Positions 12,909 through 18,611 of a stretch of 26,040 nucleotides of DNA are shown here, piece after piece. The stretch comes from a virus. How positions within the stretch are numbered: position 1 is the stretch's first letter; every line of letters starts with the position of its first letter. The notes below the pieces were generated by a model. The model worked only from the letters and a program-made list of their open reading frames with translations, ran no database searches and had not been told where the DNA came from. The position numbers and the translations under genes are program-made. The stretch spans positions 1 through 26,040 of the IMG/VR virus record IMGVR_UViG_3300049825_000428; one strand, written 5' to 3'.

Positions 12909-12983
12909 ATGGGTATCTAAGTCAGCCGCAACGGCATCGACCCGCGCTTCTTCGGCGCCAATATCGCCACACTGCCCGGCTAC
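12909..12983 (+). other. Interrupted start of the tailspike gene (in-frame TAA)
   Basis: An ATG at 12909 is followed by GGT ATC and an in-frame TAA at 12918-12920. The same frame then reads VSRNGIDPRFFGANIATLPG and joins the tailspike-like frame without further stops. The 21 residues look coding: D-P-R-F-F-G-A is the usual opening of phage beta-helix spikes. TAA is also used as a normal stop in this phage (12903-12905), so code change is unlikely. Confidence 0.55.
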
Positions 12984-15314
12984 GTGTCGGGCCTGCGTAC
13001 CGATGGCCTGGGGGACAATTACACCCTGGTCGCGGCAGCGCTGGCCCTGGGCGGACAGATCATCTTCCCCCCGGGTGACATCCGCATCGTCCCGCCGGCC
13101 GGCAACGGCTATGTGCTCACGCTGCTCAGCGCATCGCGGGTCAGCTCCATCGGCGGCAAACAGGGCACGCGCCTGATCTTCGAGGGCACGACCGTCAGCG
13201 GTGGCACCATGGTGCTATTGGGCATCCAGGGCAACGTGGTGTGCGACGGTATCTGCGTCGTCAATCGACTGGTGACCGGATCAGCAGCGGCAACGCCAGT
13301 TATCGGCATCGAGTTCCTGGGCAGCGGGTCCAACCTGTGGAACGGCTATCTGGACGGCGGCACCATCACCACCTGGGGCGTCAGCGGCATTACGCAGGCC
13401 AACCCGGCGGTCGTCACCACCACCAACACCCACAACATCACCGGGCCGCTGACCATCACGGCGGCGTCCAAGGCGACCAACTGCCAGGTGACGGCCACGG
13501 CGCACGGGGTGCTTCAGGCTGGCGGCACGTTCGTCATCAGCGGCGTTGTTGGCATGGTCGAACTGAACGGCCTTACGGTCACGATCAATTCTATTGTCGA
13601 CGCCAATACCCTGACCTTGTCCGTCAATTCGACCGCGTTCTCCACCTACACCAGCGGCGGCACCATGAAGCAGTATTGCGTCATGGCCAGCGTGGGCGGC
13701 ATGACGCAGATCAATGGCATGCAGTTGGTCAACGCGGTCACGTCGAACACCATCACCCTGGCGGTGGATTCGTCGGCATTCACTACCTACACCAGCGGCG
13801 GGACCATCGACTTCGGCAAGCGTGACCGCACCTGCCTGGGCATTTCGATGAATGCCAGCCTGGTGTACGACGACATCGAAAGCGATCACTTCAACGTGAC
13901 CGGGTGTAGCTTCGGAATTTTCCAGTCGAACAGCAATACCTACCGCAAGACGAACTTCCGCGTTCAGACCTGCAAATACTACGGCAACTTCTTCGAGGAC
14001 GTGTCGCCCAACTGCCCGAACGCCAAGAATGGTGACTTCACCGTCACCAACTGCGATGTCTACAACGGGCAGACGCACCGCATGTGGAACGAATATCCGA
14101 ACCAGGGGCATCTGTGCATCAGCGCCGCATCGGTGAAGCGGTTGAAGGCATACGGCAATCGCCTCAAGGTGCGCGACACCGCCGGGCGCTTCTGCAAGGC
14201 CCTACACTTCGAGGAATGGTGCGAGGATTTCATCATCAACGGCAATACCGCCATCGTCGACGGCCAGACCGGGACGGCGGCTTACGGCTTCTATTTCCTT
14301 GATGCCAATGTGAGCGGCACCCGCCGCGCTCCGACCGGGCAGTGCGCCAACAACATCGCCATCCGCTGGGGCGGCTATGCCGCTACCTGGGCGCGCAGTG
14401 GCACCACCTGCACCATCACCAGCGTGGCGCACCCGTACAACACGGGCGATGAGATCTCCATTACCGTCACGTCCGATGCCACGGCGGTGCCGCTCACTTC
14501 GACCGTGGCCTATTTCGGCGTCTACACCTGCACCAAGCTGACGGACGACACCTTCACCATCACTGTGCCCAATGCCGGCGGCGCCAGCGGCACCTGCACG
14601 GTCGGCAAGGCGGGCGGGCAAGGGTTCACCCACAACGAGTCGGCCACCGGGCCGAAAGGCGTCCAGTGCACCAGCAACGCCGCGCAGGGGCGATTCACCT
14701 GGGGCTTTAACTGGCCCAACATGATGGAGAGCACGACCGAGTCGACCACGTTCAACTGCCTGATGGATAACCTTTCCCAGGGCTGCGTGGGCGGGTATCG
14801 CATCGTCCAGGGCGGCATGTCGATCCGCCGCAACGTGTCGGTGGATTGCGATACCCACGTGTTGCTGGTATCCGGCATCATGAACGGCCACTTCTTCAAG
14901 GGGTCGGCGGCCACGGCGTACATCACCATCACGCTTCCCGGCCAGATCATCGACCCTGAGTTTGAGGTGAAGGGGACGGATCTGGCCAGCGGCGTCAATA
15001 CCATCGTGCTGGCCAACTACACGGCCAACTGCGCACTTGCCGGGCGCGCAAACATGTTTGCCCTCGCTCCATTCAGCGTATCGCCGTCGCAGCCAGGCCC
15101 CAGCACCGTCCAGCGGTCGCAGGTGTACAGTGGCACCGGAACCACCTGCACGCCGAATGCCACCGATGCGGTCACCGTGACCAGCGGCGCCCTGCTGACC
15201 GACATTGCCCTGAGCACCACCGGCCCGCAGTTGCGCTGCACGGTGACGACCAGCGCCATTTCGGTGAAGGTTATCACGTCGGTGAAGATCCAGGGCGCGA
15301 TCCTCTTCAAGTGA
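12984..15314 (+). CDS. Tailspike/tail fibre-like beta-helix protein (start disrupted)
   Basis: At least 776 residues are open from a GTG at 12984, which has no ribosome binding site; the real N-terminus is probably about 25 residues further upstream, where an in-frame TAA interrupts it. The opening (DGLGDNYTLVAAALALGGQI then IFPPGDIRI) matches the first coils of pectate-lyase-like phage tailspikes. Residues about 150-275 hold FCCH-type modules, each ending (T/Y)TSGGT, the second a partial tandem copy 47 codons after the first. Parallel beta-helix-like segments follow (TYRKTNFRVQTCKYYGNFFE; IIDPEFEVKG). A third variant module (TCTITSVAHPYNTGDEISIT) lies near residues 475-550. The role is receptor recognition or capsule degradation, by analogy. 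Confidence 0.75.
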   Translation: MSGLRTDGLGDNYTLVAAALALGGQIIFPPGDIRIVPPAGNGYVLTLLSASRVSSIGGKQGTRLIFEGTTVSGGTMVLLGIQGNVVCDGICVVNRLVTGSAAATPVIGIEFLGSGSNLWNGYLDGGTITTWGVSGITQANPAVVTTTNTHNITGPLTITAASKATNCQVTATAHGVLQAGGTFVISGVVGMVELNGLTVTINSIVDANTLTLSVNSTAFSTYTSGGTMKQYCVMASVGGMTQINGMQLVNAVTSNTITLAVDSSAFTTYTSGGTIDFGKRDRTCLGISMNASLVYDDIESDHFNVTGCSFGIFQSNSNTYRKTNFRVQTCKYYGNFFEDVSPNCPNAKNGDFTVTNCDVYNGQTHRMWNEYPNQGHLCISAASVKRLKAYGNRLKVRDTAGRFCKALHFEEWCEDFIINGNTAIVDGQTGTAAYGFYFLDANVSGTRRAPTGQCANNIAIRWGGYAATWARSGTTCTITSVAHPYNTGDEISITVTSDATAVPLTSTVAYFGVYTCTKLTDDTFTITVPNAGGASGTCTVGKAGGQGFTHNESATGPKGVQCTSNAAQGRFTWGFNWPNMMESTTESTTFNCLMDNLSQGCVGGYRIVQGGMSIRRNVSVDCDTHVLLVSGIMNGHFFKGSAATAYITITLPGQIIDPEFEVKGTDLASGVNTIVLANYTANCALAGRANMFALAPFSVSPSQPGPSTVQRSQVYSGTGTTCTPNATDAVTVTSGALLTDIALSTTGPQLRCTVTTSAISVKVITSVKIQGAILFK

Positions 15315-15315
15315 G

Positions 15316-15351
15316 GCACTACCTATGCTCCCGCATCATGCCTGTATAGTG
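15316..15351 (+). promoter_or_regulatory. Phage promoter, copy B (leaderless type)
   Basis: GCACTACCTATGCTCCC (15316-15332), an 11-base spacer and GTATAGTG (15344-15351) repeat the block at 8768-8803. It starts immediately after the tailspike stop (15312-15314), and the ATG of the scaffold-like gene is at 15360. The expected transcript start is at or a few bases before that ATG. No ribosome binding site is present. The spacer sequences of the two copies are unrelated, which argues for selection on the conserved parts. Confidence 0.65.
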
Positions 15352-15359
15352 ACCGTATC

Positions 15360-15947
15360 ATGACCGAACCAGCACCCGCCGCTGCTCCCGTCTCTGCTGA
15401 TGCTGCGCCCAGTGCGCCGCCAGTGGTGCCGGCGGCTGCGGTGACGCCGGTTGCGGTCGCCCCGGTCACTCCTGCGCCGTCCGCTCCGTGGTCCGCCACG
15501 CTGCCCAAGGATTCGCTGCTGGATGCCGGCTTCGTGACCGGCTTGCAGGACCTGGCCAAGACCAAGGGCATTCCCGGCGAGCACGCCCAGGCCTTTGCCG
15601 AGTTCGGCCATGCCCAGGCCCTGGCCATGATCGAGCAGGCCAAGACCGAGCGCGCCCAGTGGGACGCTGAGTTGTCCAGCGATCCGGCCATCGGGTCGCG
15701 CCTGGCCGAGGTCAAGTCCACGGCCCTGGCAGCGGCCGACAATCTCTTCGGCCCCCAGGCCGCCGCTTTCAAAGCCCTGCTGACTCAGACCGGCTACGGC
15801 AACCATCCGGTGATCGTCCGCGCCCTGGCCCATGCCGCTACCCTGATGCGCAGCGATTCCATCGCGGGCGCCCAAGGTGGCACCGGCAGCGCTCCGACCG
15901 AAGACCAGCAGCTGCGCCAGCGCTACCCGCTGATGTACAGCGCCTAA
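15360..15947 (+). CDS. Scaffold-like protein ahead of major capsid
   Basis: A 195-residue protein starting directly downstream of promoter copy B. The first 45 residues are almost entirely Ala, Pro and Val, a disordered linker. After this a helical domain begins (LLDAGFVTGLQDLAKTKGIP; HAQAFAEFGHAQALAMIEQA), continuing with a long charged helix. It ends in a polar segment and LRQRYPLMYSA; a Y-P-x-M-Y ending is usual in this kind of pre-capsid gene. Disordered start, helical body and location directly before the major capsid gene suggest the scaffolding protein. Scaffolds diverge quickly, so the call relies on context. Confidence 0.7.
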   Translation: MTEPAPAAAPVSADAAPSAPPVVPAAAVTPVAVAPVTPAPSAPWSATLPKDSLLDAGFVTGLQDLAKTKGIPGEHAQAFAEFGHAQALAMIEQAKTERAQWDAELSSDPAIGSRLAEVKSTALAAADNLFGPQAAAFKALLTQTGYGNHPVIVRALAHAATLMRSDSIAGAQGGTGSAPTEDQQLRQRYPLMYSA

Positions 15948-15955
15948 CCTTTCCC

Positions 15956-15970
15956 TGGCCTACGGGCCGG
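15956..15970 (+). terminator. Possible weak terminator/attenuator
   Basis: The short stem CTGGC/GCCGG around TACGG is followed by a pyrimidine tract (CTCTTTCTCTCTTCTTCT). The stem is only five pairs with one G-T, and the tract is mixed C and T, so termination would be weak. It lies between the scaffold-like and capsid genes and could tune their ratio. Confidence 0.3.
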
Positions 15971-16003
15971 CTCTTTCTCTCTTCTTCTCCCCCTTCCATC
16001 AGT

Positions 16004-16024
16004 CGGCCCCGGCGGGTCGCAGGA
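16004..16024 (+). promoter_or_regulatory. RBS-linked hairpin before major capsid
   Basis: CGGCCC/GGGTCG (16004-16009 and 16014-16019; one G-T pair) with a CGGC loop is followed by CAGGA, the ribosome binding site for the ATG at 16032. The 24 bases 16001-16024 match 10591-10614 at all but two positions. Confidence 0.65.
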
Positions 16025-16031
16025 GTGCATC

Positions 16032-17033
16032 ATGGCCACTATCGCGGCCCTCTATCCCACGCTCGTTGATGTGGTCAAGCGGACCGACCCCAACGGCCAG
16101 CTTTCCCGCACGGCGGAGCTGCTGTCCAAGGTCAACCCGATCATCCAGGACGTGCCCATGGTCGAGGGCAACCTGCCGACCGGCCACCGCCTGACCGGGC
16201 GCAATCTGCTGCCCGCCCTGGGCTGGCGCCGGTACAATGGCGGCATCGCCCCCAGCAAGTCGGGCACCGAGCAGTACGACGAAACCTGCGGCATGCTGAA
16301 CGGCTTCAGCATCGTCGACTGCGACCTAGCCAAGCTGAACGGCAACGCTGCCGCTTTCCGCGCGGACGAGGACAACGCCTTCCTCGCCTCGGCCAACATC
16401 GAAATTGCCACCGGCATCTTCTACCACAACACCGCCACCGTGGCCGAGAAGTTCCTGGGCCTGTCGCCCCGCTTCAACGCGACCAGCGGCAATCCCGCAG
16501 CGGCCCAGATCATCAAGGCCGACGCCAGCGCTTCGGGCGCGGACCAGACCAGCGTCTGGTTGGTGGGCTGGAGCCCCCAGACCGTGTTTGGCATCTACCC
16601 CAAGGGCCAGGCCGGCGGCTTGGCGACCGAGGACCAGGGCAAGCAGCGCATTGTTGATGCGTCGGGCAACGTGTACATGGCCTGGCAGACCGAAATCAAA
16701 TGGAACTTCGGCGTGGCCGTGCGCGATCACCGCTACGTGGTGCGCCTCTGCAACGTCGACACCTCGGCCTGGAAGGCCGACCTGTCGGCCGGCGCTGACC
16801 TGGTCGATGGCCTGATCCAGATGCGTGCCGCCCTCTGGGAAACCGACACCGTCAACCCGGTGTACTACATGAACCGCTCGGCGTTCAGCATGCTGAATCG
16901 TCAGTTGGCGAAGAAGGCCACCACCAACTTCCTTGAGTGGATTGGTGAGGGCAAGGGCCGCATCGCGGTCTTCCTGGGCATCCCCATCCGCATCGTCGAT
17001 GCGATCACCAGCACCGAAAGCGTTGTGTCCTAA
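16032..17033 (+). CDS. Major capsid protein (GP7/Bbp17 type)
   Basis: A 333-residue capsid protein with its start fixed by AGGAG upstream. The family order is complete: ATIAALYPTLVDVVKRTDPN at the N-terminus, VEGNLPTGHRLTGRNLLPAL at about 43-62, SKSGTEQYDETCGMLNGFSI, and AAAFRADEDNAFLASANIEI. Later come F-Y-H-N, GLSPRFN, SVWLVGWSPQTVFGIYPKGQ, and VAVRDHRYVVRLCNVDTSAW near the C-terminus. This is the HK97-fold capsid type I know from BPP-1-like podoviruses and several other phages. No insertion or truncation is seen. It should be the most abundant late product, consistent with its own hairpin-linked ribosome site. Confidence 0.93.
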   Translation: MATIAALYPTLVDVVKRTDPNGQLSRTAELLSKVNPIIQDVPMVEGNLPTGHRLTGRNLLPALGWRRYNGGIAPSKSGTEQYDETCGMLNGFSIVDCDLAKLNGNAAAFRADEDNAFLASANIEIATGIFYHNTATVAEKFLGLSPRFNATSGNPAAAQIIKADASASGADQTSVWLVGWSPQTVFGIYPKGQAGGLATEDQGKQRIVDASGNVYMAWQTEIKWNFGVAVRDHRYVVRLCNVDTSAWKADLSAGADLVDGLIQMRAALWETDTVNPVYYMNRSAFSMLNRQLAKKATTNFLEWIGEGKGRIAVFLGIPIRIVDAITSTESVVS

Positions 17034-17061
17034 GCCGGACGCCGACGCCAACCCTTTCAGC

Positions 17062-17082
17062 CGGCCCTCGCGGGCCGCAGGA
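17062..17082 (+). promoter_or_regulatory. RBS-linked hairpin before cement protein
   Basis: CGGCCC/GGGCCG (17062-17067 and 17072-17077) with a TCGC loop is followed by CAGGA (17078-17082) and ATG 17092. Compared with the capsid copy, the G-T pair has become G-C; compared with the portal copy, A-T has become G-C. These changes preserve the stem. Confidence 0.65.
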
Positions 17083-17091
17083 GTTCCCTCT

Positions 17092-17496
17092 ATGATGCTC
17101 GATCAAAACCTTGTGCTGAGCGATGCGCAGGCCCTGACTGTCACCGCCAACTCCACCAACGTCATCGACCTGGGCGCGGCCAAGTCGCTGGGGGCTGGCG
17201 ATGTGCTGATCCCCATGGTGCTGATCACCGCCGTGGGTGGCACCTCGCCCACCCTGACGGTGACCATTCAGGGCGCGGACGACGTGGGCATTTCCACCAA
17301 CGTCATCACCCTCGCCACCGCCACCCCGACCCTGGTCAGCGGCACCGCCTACGGCTTCGTGCGCATGGCCTTCCATGCCCACATGCCCAAGCGCTACATC
17401 CGTGCGACCTACACCCTCGGCGGCACCTCACCGACCATGACCATCACCACGTCGATCGTGGAAGACCAGCAGACCGAGTACACCCGGGCGACCTGA
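17092..17496 (+). CDS. Bbp16-like capsid cement protein
   Basis: A 134-residue protein starting at ATG 17092 (a second ATG follows at once). It opens with MLDQNLVLSDAQALTVTANS and TNVIDLG, the hallmark of the Bbp16 family of capsid cement (decoration) proteins. It continues as a Thr/Val-rich beta-sandwich (VLITAVGGTSPTLTVTIQGA; PKRYIRATYTLGGTSPTMTI). The location right after the major capsid gene and the length agree with the family. By family knowledge it would trimerise on the shell and stabilise the expanded head. Confidence 0.88.
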   Translation: MMLDQNLVLSDAQALTVTANSTNVIDLGAAKSLGAGDVLIPMVLITAVGGTSPTLTVTIQGADDVGISTNVITLATATPTLVSGTAYGFVRMAFHAHMPKRYIRATYTLGGTSPTMTITTSIVEDQQTEYTRAT

Positions 17497-17530
17497 TTCC
17501 GAGGTGGTCATCCTTGGCGGGATTCCCCTC

Positions 17531-17570
17531 CCTGGTCCCCAGGTGCCGTATGGCCCCTGGGTTTCCCAGG
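17531..17570 (+). repeat. Two adjacent small hairpins before a virion gene
   Basis: CCTGG-TCC-CCAGG (17531-17543) is followed by CCTGGG-TTT-CCCAGG (17556-17570), both perfect. They fill the leader between the cement gene and the start at 17589, with AAGGA at 17573-17577. They differ from the CGRCCC-type element but occupy the same place relative to the gene start. Confidence 0.45.
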
Positions 17571-17588
17571 CAAAGGACACATCCCACC

Positions 17589-17945
17589 ATGCGCTTCGCC
17601 ATCACTTCATCGTCATTCATCCTGGGTCAGCTGATCAACGGCACGCCCCAGACCCCGGCCATCATCGAATTGCCCGACGACACCGACACCGACCACCTCA
17701 GTCGCGCCTGGTCGCCGCTGGATGAAGCAGCGGTTGCCGGCCTCAAGCGGCTGGACGCTGACGCCATCGAGTTCCGCAAGAACGGCCGCCCTGGTGCCGG
17801 TCCGGTGGTAGTCGCCGGCAAGCGCGTGGTGGTTCCCGCCCCGGCGGGCGCCGCTGTCGTGCCTGTGCGCGGCGATGAAGGCGCGGTCCAGGTCAGCCCG
17901 GTCCGCAAGGCCACCGCTGGCGCCGTGACCGTCCTGGGCAAGTAA
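17589..17945 (+). CDS. Small virion-module protein, unknown
   Basis: A 118-residue protein; ATG 17589 was chosen over upstream starts because the region before it forms hairpins and a ribosome site (AAGGA) lies ahead. The first 60 residues look folded (MRFAITSSSFILGQLINGTP; AAVAGLKRLDADAIEFRKNG). The rest is Pro/Val/Ala-rich and low-complexity (VVVPAPAGAAVVPVRGDEGA), probably extended. Position between cement and tail tubular A suggests a head-completion or minor capsid protein; no family is recognised. Confidence 0.65.
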   Translation: MRFAITSSSFILGQLINGTPQTPAIIELPDDTDTDHLSRAWSPLDEAAVAGLKRLDADAIEFRKNGRPGAGPVVVAGKRVVVPAPAGAAVVPVRGDEGAVQVSPVRKATAGAVTVLGK

Positions 17946-17960
17946 CCTGGCGGCGCCACC

Positions 17961-17986
17961 GCGCTGCCCTCATGCCTGGAGGGCGC
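17961..17986 (+). promoter_or_regulatory. Hairpin hiding the RBS of tail tubular A
   Basis: GCCCTC (17966-17971) pairs with GAGGGC (17979-17984), and two more pairs form past a bulged T. The ribosome binding site GGAGG (17978-17982) is largely inside the stem, five bases from the GTG start at 17988. This could limit translation of the tail gene compared with capsid. Confidence 0.4.
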
Positions 17987-17987
17987 T

Positions 17988-18608
17988 GTGTCCAGTCAGA
18001 TCGAAATCTGCAACCTTGCGCTGATCCATGCCGGGCAATCCCAGAGCATCGCCGCATTGAACGAGAGCAGCACGGCCGCCGCCGTGTTGACCACCGTCTG
18101 GCCCATGGCCCGCGATGCTGCCATCATGGCCGCCCCGTGGGACTTTGCTCAGCGGTGGGGCGCCTTGGCGCAGTTGCCAGCCTCGCCCACCACGGACTGG
18201 CTATATGCCTACGCCTGGCCCACCGACTGCTTGCAGATCAATCGCATCCTGTCGGGGGCCGGTCGCATCGAGGCGGCCCCGGTGGCCTTTGCCTGCGGCA
18301 ATTCCGGCGGCCAGTCCCTGGTGCTGACGGATCAGCCGGACGCAGTGGCGGACTACACCATCCGCGTCACCGATGCCAGCCAGTACCCGCCCGACTTCGT
18401 CATGGCCCTGTCCATGTACCTGGCATCCCTGATCTGCCCGGCCCTATCGGTGAAGTTCGACGTGGCCCAGGGGCTGCGCGCCGAGTACAAGCGCCTGATC
18501 ACGGCGGCCATCACCAGCGCCGCCAATCGGCAGGTTCCCGGCGAGGCTGCGGCCTGTGAGTTCCTGGCGGTGCGGGATGCCACCTGGCCCGCCACCTGGC
18601 CCGCGTGA
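17988..18608 (+). CDS. Tail tubular protein A-like (head-tail adaptor)
   Basis: A 206-residue protein from GTG 17988 with GGAGG upstream. The N-terminal part follows the family pattern: IEICNLALIHAGQSQSIAAL, then A-V-L-x-x-V-W-P-M-A-R-D-A-A-I-M-A-A-P-W-D-F-A, which is the signature of T7 gp11-like and P22 gp4-like adaptor proteins. The middle (YAYAWPTDCLQINRILSGAG) and the end (YPPDFVMALSMYLASLICPA) also fit. It would form the ring between portal and tail nozzle. The final residues carry a short repeat, ATWPATWPA. Complete by length. Confidence 0.88.
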   Translation: MSSQIEICNLALIHAGQSQSIAALNESSTAAAVLTTVWPMARDAAIMAAPWDFAQRWGALAQLPASPTTDWLYAYAWPTDCLQINRILSGAGRIEAAPVAFACGNSGGQSLVLTDQPDAVADYTIRVTDASQYPPDFVMALSMYLASLICPALSVKFDVAQGLRAEYKRLITAAITSAANRQVPGEAAACEFLAVRDATWPATWPA

Positions 18609-18611
18609 CGC

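Noticed and set aside
12984-15314. Diversity-generating retroelement variable region in the tailspike, as in BPP-1
   Set aside because: No reverse transcriptase, template repeat or Avd-like gene is in the window, and no C-type-lectin-like variable end is visible. The rest of the genome would have to be searched.
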